A model generated the notes under the pieces. That model was not told where the DNA came from, did no database searches, and saw only the letters and a program-made list of their open reading frames with translations. This document shows, one piece after another, positions 12,870-23,251 of a stretch of DNA of 64,000 bases (position 1 is its first letter; each line of letters opens with the position of its first letter). The position numbers and the translations under genes were made by a program. The DNA comes from Megalonaias nervosa. Its lineage: Eukaryota; Mollusca; Bivalvia; Unionida; Unionidae. Location of the stretch: assembly GCA_016617855.1 (NCBI GenBank), contig JAECUM010033842.1:62001-126000 (forward strand), written 5' to 3'.

Positions 12870-13500
12870 GCTTATTTCTTGCTGCAGAACGTCAGCCCTA
12901 AATGGGTATTTTGGGCCATTTGTGAAAAGGAAGTCTTGACAATGGAGGAGAGGCGTTGAACAGAATATGAAGGCTCTCAGAGACGATTTGTATGATCCAC
13001 AGATCATCGTTGCAAAAGCCTTTCCCATTCTATGGCAAGTCTTCCTCCCTGAAACGGGCAGGATGAATATGACATCATTTTCTGCAGGAAGGTTGTTGAT
13101 TGACAGAAAAATTGTTATAGTAGCGATCTTGTTGTCAGTGGCCCTTGGAAACTGTTTTCTTGTCTGAGAAAAGGGTTGTAAGACTGTTCCTCTATCTGGC
13201 GTCCTGTGGGGGAGCTCCTTTGTGTTTCATTGGTCTCTAATCTGAAAAGGGCTGATGTCTTGGATATTTTGCCTGTGTGAGTTGCTCTTTGGTGGCCAGT
13301 TTCTATTACATGAGCATGTTAGAGCACGTTGGATGAAAATGCCAGTGAACTGTGGCATTATATTGTTCCTTAAGGCAGGATGATGTGGAGAAAAACATTC
13401 TTTCTGGACAATGTAAGTTCACTATTGCTGTCATGGAACTGACTGTATATTGTGCAGCTCTAGTTAGAACATATGCCATCCTCAAGACCAAGTCCCATGT
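12870..13500 (+). pseudogene. Coding-like, stop-interrupted sequence of unknown identity
   Basis: Several reading frames carry protein-like stretches. One holds DDLYDPQIIVAKAFPILWQV and ETGRMNMTSFSAGRLLIDRK (12,967-13,167). Another, further right, reads ELLFGGQFLLHEHVRARWMK. Stops and frame changes separate them, which suggests a decayed gene or transposon. No family is recognised. Confidence 0.25.
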
Positions 13501-13673
13501 GTAACTAGTTATCGATGTGTGAGGCTAATACAGACATGAATCTTATTGCAATGACGTATGCATCTTAAAGAATGCTTCGTTAAAATTTTAGGGGAGTTGC
13601 AGAAAGACAGGTCTGTTAACACTTGGGTCTACCTAACTAAATAATGTATTAAATCAGAGACAGAACCTGACTG

Positions 13674-14021
13674 TGGAAATTGTTTAGTGTGTGTGTGTGT
13701 GTGTGATTTGGATTTTTAACGTAACTTTAACAATTTTTCAGTAATATCGCTACGATGTCTGTATTGTGGCAGTTTATGGTGATGTCTAGCACTGGGGCAT
13801 CATGCCGCAGACATGCAGCATTATGTCACACCCAGTCACATTATCCTGACACCAGGCCGACCAGTCCTAACACTAACCACTTAATGCTGAGCGCCAAGCG
13901 AGACAGCTGTTAGTACCATTTTGGTAAGTCTTTGGTATGACTCGGGTTCGAACCCGCGACCTCCCGCATCCGAGGTGGACGCTCTAACCGCTTAGGCCAC
14001 CGGAGCGGTTGGAAATTGTTT
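13674..14021 (-). mobile_element. Full-length tRNA-derived SINE with target-site duplication
   Basis: The element (13,686-14,009) reads on the minus strand as a tRNA-like head with A box TGGCCTAAGCGG and B box GGTTCGAACCC. A conserved body and the 3' end GTTAAAAATCCAAATC then an (AC)n tail follow. It is flanked by the 12 bp direct repeat tggaaattgttt at 13,674-13,685 and 14,010-14,021. The lack of poly(A) and the microsatellite tail suggest mobilisation by a LINE that does not need poly(A). Confidence 0.93.
13687..13705. repeat. (GT)n microsatellite, SINE tail
   Basis: About 9 GT units directly after the SINE 3' end (left side on the plus strand). Confidence 0.9.
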
Positions 14022-14624
14022 GGTAGTCAGCTGGTCTTTCTTGGCCAACAGATCGACAGATGTTGGCACTCTGTACAATTGTAATGAAGGCAAAGGCAGA
14101 ATCCAGAAAACTTTGATCCATAAGTGGATGCTAAGTCCTCTTTGGACAATGTCAAATTGTGTATGCAAGACCGTGTTTGGACTGGGGGATTCTGTCAAAT
14201 CGGGACGCTGTAATCTCCAGATATTCACCGAACTAATCACGAATGGTCCAGGAACAGTACAAAACATCCAGGACTGGAATGCTGCTGAAGCCTGCCCTGG
14301 GTTGTAATGAATCCAGTGCTATGAATCTCCAGTGGTTACTAAAGATGCCACTCTGGAAGTGGAGTGTTCCCATAGCTGATGTTCTGCTGTAATGGAGCTA
14401 AAGCTTCTGGTGTTCCTCTTCGAATAGTAGATGGTACAGAATTGTTACCTGGAACCTGAGACTCGAGCATTGCTGTAGCTGGTGTGACAGGTTGTGAAGT
14501 GACATTCTGAGACAGGAACTGGATAGGTACCATTCGTTATTTAATGCCGGTGCTATGACTATCAATTCTGGATATCTGGCGCTACACTTTTGAAGACGCC
14601 AGGCTTGGGTATATTGGGATGACT

Positions 14625-14680
14625 GTAAACTGACGAAAATTGAAATGGTCAAGAGAGCATTGGACTTTTTATTATCAAAA
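14625..14680 (+). mobile_element. Gag fragment of the gypsy family joined to a truncated LTR
   Basis: The sequence aatggtcaagagagcattgg plus flanks nearly repeats gag sequence at about 15,930-15,985. Here it sits immediately left of an LTR that lacks its first ~190 bp. This looks like the remnant of a second, mostly deleted element upstream of the main one. Confidence 0.7.
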
Positions 14681-14681
14681 G

Positions 14682-15265
14682 TGTCATTGGTTTTCTTGAA
14701 AAACCAGGTTATCTAAATCCTGATTGGTTAGCTGCTAAAGTACCTGACCTAGATAACAAAGTTAGACTGATTAAGAATGAATATTCGGTTCTCACCCATT
14801 TCTGTATTACATCTAATTTTTTTATATAAAGGATGATTTACTCAGAATCAGTTATTCCTAACACAAACATCAATCTTTGAGGAGTAATTTAGTTGTGATT
14901 ATTTGAGGAATAATTTATTTCAATTATTCATCAGAATTACAAAGAGCTCAAACTTTATGATTTAGTAACAGTTTTTGGAATTATTGCAAATTCATTTAAA
15001 GACATTTTGGATCATACTGTGATACATCAAGACTAATGGCACATCAGCACAAAAAAGTGAACTTCATTCAGAATACCACTGGAACTCATTTGGATTGCTC
15101 GATATTTTTGGGTATGTAATAGAATTTAGGACTATTTAGGATTTCATTCACCATACTGTAGGTTATTTTTAATTTTTCAATTTGTAGTTTTGGGAAGTAA
15201 ATCATATTTTTAATCTTGCAAAACTTGTTGGTTTTTGCTCTTTTCTGTTACTTAGTTTAAGACCA
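14682..15265 (+). mobile_element. 5' LTR of the Ty3/gypsy element (left-truncated)
   Basis: Aligns along its whole length with 19,400-19,976. Shared blocks include ctgctaaagtacctgacct, tggcacatcagcacaraaa, ctttttggactatttagga-like and gcaaaacttgttrgttttt-like sequence. Both copies end tttaagacca, consistent with the usual CA terminus. Confidence 0.85.
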
Positions 15266-16505
15266 AGAAAATTGAGGGCTCATCTCATAACACAAATTTC
15301 TTTAAAATACATCAGAGAAATTGCAATTGTTTGTTTTTTTAAATTTATATTCACTTTGGGTTTATATTTTCTTAGTGCTTGGTACTTTAATTTCACATAT
15401 TTGAGAAATCTTTAGTGATAGCACCATGTCATCTAAATTGGAGAACTTTGTTTTAGATCCTGTCCAGGAAGGGTTCAAGTCCTTGAAAAGGATGAGTTGC
15501 TTGAGCTTGTCAGACAATATGATCTTTCTGAAACAAAGGCCTCTTTAATCAATATTTTGGTTCTTTATTTGGTGAAAAAGGGTATTCTTGATAAAAGTGC
15601 TTTGAGTTTGGTTACTAAGTCTCTATTGGACAAGAAATTACAGTTAAAAACCAGACGAAAAACCGAGTTATGAAAGCTTCAGCTTCAGCAGAAAGTAATG
15701 CAAATGCAAAGAGAGAAAGAAGCAAGAGAAATGTAAATGCAAAATGACAAAAGAGAAATGCAAATGCAAAAAAGATGAAAGGAAATGCAAATTAAATGAA
15801 AGGAATTAGGACTGGCAAGTAGAGCACACTCTTCCCCTATACACACAAGTTCAGGTTTTGATGGTACCAGAAATATTAGGTTGGTACCCCTTTTAAAGAA
15901 CAGGAAGTATATCTATATTTTCCTCTTTTTGAGAAAACTGATGAAAATTTGAAATGGTCAAGAGAGCATTGGACTTTTTTTTATTACAAAATGTACTTTT
16001 TGGCAGAGCTTGCAAATTCTACACTTCACTCTCAGTAAAATAAAGTGCTAGTTATGATGAGGATTATGAGTTGGTACCCAAGGCATATCATCAAAGGTTT
16101 TGGAACTGTAGAAGGAAACTGGTCAGACCTTTGTTGAGTTTGCATGTGAAAAAAAAGAACCATTTGACATGTGGTGTACAGCCTAGAAAGTTAATTAAGA
16201 TTATGATAACTTCAGACAACAAAAACTGAGTAAGAGTTCAAGAATTACATCCATGGTGATGTCAAGACCTACCTTGATGAGAAAAAGGTAGAAACTTTTA
16301 AAAATGCTGCTAGTACAGATGACAATTGTTCCTTGAATTGAAAAGTTTCACTTATCCATAAATCTTTTCTCTTAGCAGGTTTTTGGCAACAAAAAACCCC
16401 CAAAACATTTAATTCCCACACAAGTACCTCCAAATCTCAAACAGGCACTATTTTCAGGAATCAAATTCTGATAACACTGACCAGGAATCCTAACCTCTTC
16501 CTATT

Positions 16506-16553
16506 TGAACTTATTGTAAGAAGAAAGGGCATGTTATTTCTGATTGCTACAGG
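16506..16553 (+). pseudogene. Gag CCHC zinc knuckle with first Cys lost
   Basis: The reading YCKKKGHVISDCYR fits the C-x2-C-x4-H-x4-C retroviral-type knuckle. The codon where the first Cys should be is TGA, one base from TGT. Confidence 0.75.
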
Positions 16554-17234
16554 ATGAAATACAAGTAACAGAATAAAGACAGAGCTATTCCAATTGCTCT
16601 TATTTCTATGTGGTCAAGGTCTTTCTGATGTACTGAAAACAATACTTTTGTTGGGTCAAACAAACCCAGTCTGATTGTATTATGGAGAATTATGACTCAT
16701 TCATGTTGAAAGGTTCTTATCATTTGGTGGTGATTTTGCCAAGCCTATTGCTACTAAAATAAAAGGAGACACATGTACTTCTCAGTTTTTATTATTAAGT
16801 ATGTTGCTGTTTCTTAAAAGTCACCTTCTTGTGAAAGTGTTCTTATTATGGGTGTGGAGTACAGCTTTGTTAATGTTCCTCTTCATTGTGTTAATTTGTC
16901 ATCAGACTTAATCTCAGGACCAATGACTATAGGTGTGGTGATTTCTTTGCCCATTGAAGACATTCATTTATTACTAGGCAGATAAGGTTGCAGTTAATCC
17001 ACTTGTAACTGACATTCCTTGTTTGGATCAAAAAGTTGATTGTATTGAAATTGAAATCCCTAGTTTATACCCAGCTTGTGAAGTTACTAAGTTATGGCAA
17101 GAAGAGCTCTTGAGAATGATGTTTATCAGGAAATTATTCATTTAATTGACACATTTATTGGTCAGTCTTTCAGTGAAGTCACTTTTGCTCCTAATATTGA
17201 TCAAGCAAAAGGTATTGATCATAGTGATGCTCAT

Positions 17235-17654
17235 CAGATCTACAAAGAAGGATTCAAACCTTCGAAATGAGATGCTATCGCAAGATCTTGGGCATCTCAT
17301 ACACTGACCATGTAACCAATGAAGAAGTCCACAACAGGATCCAACGAGCCATCAGATCCTATGAAGACCTCTTGACCACTGTTAAAAAGAGCAAACTGAA
17401 ATGGTACGGTCATGTCTCAAGATTATCTGGACTGGCAAAAAACAATCTTGCAAGGCACAGTGCGAAGGTGCAGAAGAAGAGGCAGACAGAAAAAGAGGTG
17501 GGAAGACAACATTAAGGAGTGGACAGGCATGGGATTTGGAGATTCCCAAAGGGCAGTAGAGAACAGGGAAAGATGGAGAGAATTGGTTGCAAAGTCAACT
17601 GTGGTGCCCCAACGACCTCTTGGGTTAAGGGATTGATGATGATGATGATGATGA
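17235..17654 (+). mobile_element. LINE (non-LTR retrotransposon) 3' end inserted in the gypsy element
   Basis: Encodes the C-terminal tail typical of LINE reverse transcriptases: RILGISYTDHVTNEEVHNRI, then KLKWYGHVSRLSGL, a frame change, then GRQKKRWEDNIKEWTG and RAVENRERWRELV. It ends VVPQRP.. and a (GAT)n tail (17,635-17,660). The 10 bp sequence tgatgctcat occurs at 17,225-17,234 and again at 17,655-17,664, consistent with a target-site duplication, although the TGA overlaps the tail. The copy is 5' truncated and frameshifted. Confidence 0.85.
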
Positions 17655-17819
17655 TGATGCTCATTTTACTTTTTGTTCTCTTTATTCTAATCAGGGTGAC
17701 AAAAGATAATCACTAGATGTCTCAAAGGAACAAGATTCTAAGATCTCCTGTTTGTTTCACAAGGCTATTAGCAAAACTATTGCTACACAAAAACCGACTT
17801 ATTTTTTAAAAATGGGGTT

Positions 17820-18570
17820 CTTATGAGAAAATGGAGACCACCTGAGGTACTCACTAGTGAAAAGTGGTCAGTGAGCTATCAAGTCATTGTTCCTAAGTCA
17901 TATCAACAGGAAATTCTTAGTCTAGCCAATGACATATCCTTGGCTGGTCATTTAGGAGCCACTAAGACTTATCACAAGATGTTGAATCATTTTTACAGGC
18001 CAAAAATTAAAAGAAATGTTTCTAAATGCTGTAGATCTTGTCACACTTTTCAAATGGTAGGAAAACTCATCAGAAGACACCTAAGGCTCATCTGCAACAT
18101 ATTCCTTCATTTGACAATGCACAAGATTTCCAGAGGCTATTCCTTTGAGGAATATTACAACTAAATCCATAGTAAAATCTTTGCAAAAGGTTGTTTTTAA
18201 CACTTTTAGCCTTCCCAAATCTGTCCAATCTGATCAAGGGTCAAATTTTTTGTCTGGGTTTTCCTGCAAGTTATGCATGAGTTAGGCATCAAACAGTCTA
18301 ATTCTTCTGCCTATCACCATGAGAGTCATTTTGGAGAGATTTCCTCAAACTTTGGCAAATATGATGCAGTCATATTGCTTTGATCCTAGAAAAGAATGGA
18401 ATAAGGGTGTTAATTTGTTGTTGTTCGAAAATCAATTCAAGAATCTTTAGGTTTTAGTCCATTTTTATTATTTTTGGGGCATACTCTCCGGACCATTCAA
18501 GTCATTAACGGAAAAACATCTTTCAACTGATAATTCAGAAATAAATTTTCTTGACTACATCTCTGAATTC
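17820..18570 (+). pseudogene. Gypsy integrase remnant
   Basis: An open stretch of 113 codons at 17,823-18,164 contains MRKWRPPEVLTSEKWSVSYQ, LAGHLGATKTYHKMLNHFYR and CRSCHTFQMVGK. This is the HHCC zinc-binding domain of Ty3/gypsy integrases. Core-domain remnants follow in other frames: FPEAIPLRNI, LPKSVQSDQGSNF and INFLDYISEF. Part of the core, between CRSCHT and FPEAIP, is deleted. Confidence 0.85.
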
Positions 18571-18574
18571 AAAT

Positions 18575-19080
18575 AGACCAAAACAGATTAATTTCCACTG
18601 CCAAGAATCAATGACTGCATTGACTAAACTGGAAATGCAAAATGTCACCAAATTTGACCTTTTGAAAGATTATTGCAAATTCCACTTACTGAAGAAGCAA
18701 AAGAAATTTTGAAACTCATAACTCAATATAAAGTGATGCCATTGGGATGAATGGTTCACCTTGTCCTTTCCAAAGTTTAAAGAACATGACAGCATCTGTT
18801 CTAGATACTTGTGATGCTTACATCAATGACACCTTGAAAAATCACTTGGAAACATGCAAAAGTTCTTTGCTTGAGTCAGTGTTGCAAATATGACAATTAA
18901 TTTAGGCACAAGTTACTTTTGCCATGCTTGTGTTACATATTTAGGACTTACTGTGGGACAGGGTCAAGTTAAGTTATAGAAGTTAAGGTCATGGCTTTTT
19001 TTGAATTCAGTGTCTATCATTTCTTTCAGCTCAAGATTTTAATCAATCATATAAAGTGTCTGTTGATGCAGTTTCTCTGT
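18575..19080 (+). pseudogene. Gypsy reverse transcriptase / RNase H start remnant
   Basis: Short recognisable RT blocks in changing frames: PRINDCID, VTKFDLLKDY, KVMPLG, DAYIND, KMTINL-like NMTINLGTSYFCHACVTYLG and VGQGQVK. DFNQSYKVSVDA at about 19,030-19,070 is the RNase H start. Large parts are deleted; the YxDD region survives only as DAYIND. Confidence 0.75.
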
Positions 19081-19200
19081 TTGGCTTTATTCTGTATATT
19101 GTAGTATGCATAGGATATATTCCTATGCAATATTAATTTATTGTATGTTTGAAAAAGAAGTTGAAGAAGTTTTATAGTACACAACTTTCTTTTTCTTTAT

Positions 19201-19210
19201 GAGGGGAAGA
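19201..19210 (+). other. Polypurine tract before the 3' LTR
   Basis: gaggggaaga immediately precedes gttacgtata, which resembles the TGTTACG start of many Ty3/gypsy LTRs. Confidence 0.55.
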
Positions 19211-19976
19211 GTTACGTATATCTATATTATGTGTGTTAATTTTCATGACTATAGATTGTAAGGGTCATTTAGTAAATACCATATTAAATACAAATTTTCT
19301 AGATGACTGGGAGTTTGTACTTTATGATGAGGTAATTTGTTTCAAGATAGTAAGCAGTACTCTTATCAAAGCGAACATGTTGATGAGATCTGAATTCAGT
19401 TCATGGTTCTTGAAAAAACAGGTGGACCTTATTCCTGATTGGCTGGCTGCTAAAGTACCTGACCTTGTTGACAGAGTTAGACTGATTTAGACGGAATATT
19501 CAACTTTCATTCATTTCTGTATTACACCTTAGTTTTTATATATGGGATGATTTACTGAGAACTGTTATTCCTAGCATAAACATCAATCTTATGAGAGTAA
19601 TTTAGTTAGGATCATTTAAAAGGACTTAATTTATTTTAATTATTCATTGGAATTACAAAGTGCTCAGACTTTATGATTCAGTAGAGTTTTTGGAATGACT
19701 GAATTCATTTAAAGAGATTTTCGATTATATTACTGAGACATAACAAGACTATTGGCACATCAGCACAGAAGAGTTAAGTTCATTTGGAATACAACTGGAA
19801 CTCATCTGGTGTATTCTATACTTTTGGACTTGTGATATAACTTTTGGACTATTTAGGATTGACCATACTATATATTAATTTGAATTTTTAACTTGTATTT
19901 TAGGGAAATAAATTATATTTTGAATTTTGCAAAACTTGTTAGTTTTTGCTCTTTTCTATTACCCAGTTTAAGACCA
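19210..19976 (+). mobile_element. 3' LTR of the Ty3/gypsy element, ~767 bp
   Basis: Starts after the polypurine tract and ends tttaagacca. Its right ~575 bp match the left LTR (14,682-15,265); the first ~190 bp are absent from the left copy. Divergence between the two copies is considerable by eye, so the insertion is old. Confidence 0.8.
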
Positions 19977-20299
19977 TATAGCTGTAACAATTTTAAAAGG
20001 AATACAAGAAATGAAAGTATATTTCATAAGCTTTGGTCCCCCAAAAGTGTTTCTCAGGAATAAACAGACAAAAGCGAAGATTAAAATTTTATATCCAAAG
20101 CAATTTAATTTGCCTTTAACACCTATTCTCTGACTGGCAAAGTATGAAATAAAGAATGTACTATCTGACAGGGCTATATACATAATATACATGAATTTTG
20201 TGCTGATCCCATTTAGCAAGCGGATCTGAGTTCGCTCACCTGGCTGATATATGCCTAAAAGCCAAATTCTTGGCAGTTAAATCTGGGTCAGTAGGATAT

Positions 20300-21352
20300 T
20301 TTCTGAATAAGGTTCTCAAATTTTTATATCTTCATCAGTATTTAAAGGCACATCAAGATCATTTGTCAAATGTTGAAAGGCATCCATTACAGGATACTTT
20401 CTGAAAAATTTAGTCATATTCTATGTTCTTTTTTGCAATAAAGTTGTACATTTTCATATTTTTTTGTATCAGTGGCCATATTTGATGGTGGATGTTAAAG
20501 CTTTCAAGCTAGGATGTTTGTTGTTAAATTTGGTCAAATTCTGTTCAGCAGATTTTTAGAAGTAGTTATTAAAAGCTTTTCCATCTGTAGTAAAAGCAGC
20601 CATAATTGATGGCATTTGTATAAACTTAAAAGCCTTCATGCCAAGATGGTCTATATCATAGTCAAATTCTCTTTAACAGTTTATGTGAAGAAATCATTTA
20701 AAAAATTTCCTTTTTTAGTAATAGAGACCACATTTCATTTTTAATCAGCATCACTTGCACAAATCTGTAAGTTCTCAATTACAGAATGTTTTCTGTCAAA
20801 TCTGATCCAGTTCTGTTGAGCAGTTTTTGAGTAGAAATCATTGAACTTTTTTCTAATTTTAGTAATGGTAGCTATATTTAACTGCATATCCAAAGCATTT
20901 ATGCATACGTTAAATCCTCTTTATGCTTGATGCTTTCCATCAAATTTGGTCAAATTTTGTTGCGTGGTTTATGAAAAGCCATTTAATGGGTTTCTATATT
21001 TAGTAATAGTGATCATATTTGAAAGCAAAGCAGCAGCATATGCATAAATCAGAAAGCCGTCTCTACCAGGGTTCTTTCTGTAGATTTTTGGACAAATTTT
21101 ACTGAGAAGCATTTGAGAAGAAGTCATTTAAAGGTTTTCCATTTTTAGTAATGGTAGCCAGATTAAATGATGGATTGGCATCCAATGAATAAATTTGAAT
21201 GACTCTAATACCAGAATGTTCCCATTAAAATCATAGTTATATTGGTTAAGAAGAGTTTTTCGAGAAGCTGTAAATAGTAACTATGAATGAACAATGGATG
21301 ATGCATTAAGGACCATGCCATAAGCTCACTTTACCTTATGGTCAGGTGAACT
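20300..21352 (+). mobile_element. Pearl-like tandem array, family A (~140 bp units, terminal hairpin)
   Basis: About seven diverged units, each carrying tttggtcaaattctg, agaagtcatttaaa and ttttagtaatggtagccat-type blocks. The array ends with gaatgaacaatggatgatg and an imperfect 13 bp-arm hairpin at 21,323-21,352 (agctcactttacc / ggtcaggtgaact). Core repeats, then a GGAT-like microsatellite, then a hairpin is the organisation of bivalve pearl elements, thought to be Helentron relatives. The family assignment is inference. Confidence 0.6.
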
Positions 21353-22045
21353 AAAAATTAAATTTATAGTACAGTCATTTTGAAAAACAAACTTCAGTTA
21401 TACAAAACACACAATTTCTTCATTCATTGTAAAAGCATGACAGTTTGATTTTGTTAGAAATTGAATACGATAATTTAAATAATAATAATGGTGATGAATT
21501 TATTACATTTTCGAGATCAACTAAACTTTTTGACTGACACAAAAACAGAGTGAAAATTTCTGATGAATGATTAAAACAGGTTAAGATCTATGTACAAGTT
21601 CAAATACTAACTAATAAATGTGAGTACATTTCAATCAATACCAGATTAAATGAACTAAAATCCACACATAAGGAATTTGCGTGTAACCCAGGCTGGGGAC
21701 AATGAACCCTTAAGGGGGATTTCATCCCCCCCTCCTTCCACGCATTATACTAATGTCTTCTAATTTTTACAATTAAGTAAGTGTTTAATAATATGTGCTC
21801 TTTCAATTTACTGAAAACCAGGGAGTAACCATGGCCTCACATACCATGTTTATTTAATTACACCCATTGTTAACATAGTGTAGCAAAATTATAACTATAT
21901 AATTGTTTGATGACAGGCACATAGCTTATGTCTCACAAATTTATCATCTTTACCTCCTGATCTTATCATTTGAGAAATACTGTACACTACTAGCTACAAT
22001 GAACATGTAAGTAATACAATGTACACTTAACTATGTACACTTAGC
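21353..22045. other. 3' flank of USP34, no element recognised
   Basis: AT-rich sequence between the family A array and the MITE. It may include USP34 3' UTR, but nothing in it marks a transcript end securely. Confidence 0.3.
21849..21854 (-). promoter_or_regulatory. Possible USP34 polyadenylation signal
   Basis: An AATAAA hexamer on the minus strand lies about 880 bp downstream of the USP34 stop. Such hexamers are common by chance in AT-rich DNA, and the MITE at 22,046-22,265 would then sit in the 3' UTR, so this is tentative. Confidence 0.2.
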
Positions 22046-22265
22046 TACTGTATTTACTTGCTTACAAGTTGAGTCAAACTTCAAACAACAAAGACCCTGA
22101 TCTGCCACAGCATAATGTGCTGCACATTAGGGTCTGTGTTGTTTGTTCTATTGATTACCTCTAACAAACTGCACAGACCCAGATCTGCTGGCACATTAAG
22201 TGATGGCAGATCTGGATCTGTGCATTGTGCAGCTGGACTCTACTTATATGCAAATACAGATGGTA
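22046..22265. mobile_element. MITE with two internal hairpins (copy 1)
   Basis: Terminal inverted repeats (tactgtatttacttgcttac / revcomp of gcaaatacagatggta, approximate) enclose two palindromes. One is built on aaagaccctgatctgc-type arms; the other has near-perfect arms ctgcacagacccagatctgc and gcagatctggatctgtgcag-type sequence. Related copies lie at 46,674, 55,484 and 55,785. Confidence 0.75.
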
Positions 22266-22733
22266 TGTACACTTAACTAAATCACAGCACATTTAATGCC
22301 TATAGCACAAATACTGGGGTCCAAGATGAAATCCATGTTTACTATTTCATTGTGTTGCTTATATTTATCATCCATAAAATGAAGTAAAAGCATTTGTTAT
22401 GATACAACTCATCAAGAAAAAAGAAATGAAGATCAAATTTTAAGATTTTTATCTAAGTTCTTATCTTTTTCTATAAGGACTTCATCTACCTAAAAATAGT
22501 GTTAAATTTCTAAATGCTCATGGCTTGGCAGTGATAATTTGGAAGAAAATGAACACTACATGATTGAATGACTAACTGTAGCTAACAGAAATTTTACAAC
22601 ACAATAGTCTAATGATTTGATGACTAATATGTCTAACAGAAACTTTATAATTCCATAGTCTAATGTTGTGAAAGCACTTTGGTATCAGTCAGTAGCAAAG
22701 CATCAAGAAGCACAACATTCACGTTATAAATTT

Positions 22734-23251
22734 TCAATTATTTTTGGCAAGCAAAGAAAACAGAGATTCTATGTGTTTAGCTACAAGATCCACCAGAGTG
22801 GGCCTTTCTCTAGGAACATGTGTCCGTGGTACACTAGCACCATCACTGTCACTCCCTTGCTGTCGAACATTTGACCCACTCTGATCTGAACTCTCAGAGC
22901 CAGAATCCTGCTGCTGCCTTTCCTCCCTATCAGGATCCTTACTGGTCCCAGGCTTGGGAGAATATGCCCTTTTAGGGGATTTTGTCCCCTTCATTTCCCT
23001 TCTTTCATCTGCATTCATTTCTTTTGTAGAGGCTTCCGAGTCCATTTTTTCAGTTTCTTCTGTGACTTTATCATTTGCAATTTGTTCTAAGCTTTCTACT
23101 TTATCTTCATCTATTGATGACTCTGTCTTTTTAACCTCCGCATTCTTTTCCTGTAAGTCTTCATTAGAGCTGTTTTCATGATTTTCTGTGCTACTACTTC
23201 TTTCTTCCTCTCCCTTACTGCTAAGACGCCTTCGCTTTGATGGCGTTTCAC
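22734..23251 (-). CDS. USP34: USP34 terminal coding exon with stop, 518 bp
   Basis: Acceptor gaatatttcag. It begins GETPSKRRRLSSKGEEERSS, the counterpart of GATPIKRRRVSSDEE, which also resembles a short basic nuclear-localisation-type cluster. A long Glu/Ser/Lys-rich, probably disordered tail follows. It closes with LVDLVAKHIESLFSLL and the stop at 22,734-22,736, resembling the terminal helix LDTLCRTIESTIHVV of vertebrate USP34. The exon holds 171 residues plus the stop. Confidence 0.92.

Larger units (their letters stand above)
15266..19200 (+). mobile_element. Decayed Ty3/gypsy retrotransposon internal region with integrase ahead of RT (Gmr1-like order)
   Basis: A gag start (SKLENFVLDPVQEG) lies at about 15,425-15,475, followed by Lys/Glu/Gln-rich gag sequence. 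The zinc knuckle is at about 16,506, and an aspartic protease-like remnant lies around 16,650-16,980. Then come the integrase zinc-binding and core remnants (17,820-18,570) and, downstream of these, RT and RNase H remnants (18,575-19,080). Stops and frameshifts are frequent, so the element is dead. Integrase-before-RT order is known for the Gmr1-like clade of Ty3/gypsy. The whole is interrupted by a LINE fragment at 17,235-17,654. Confidence 0.85.

Noticed and set aside
13920..14010. Possible tRNA gene on the minus strand (A and B boxes present)
   Set aside because: The tRNA-like sequence is the head of a SINE: it continues into the shared SINE body, and the whole is bounded by a target-site duplication.
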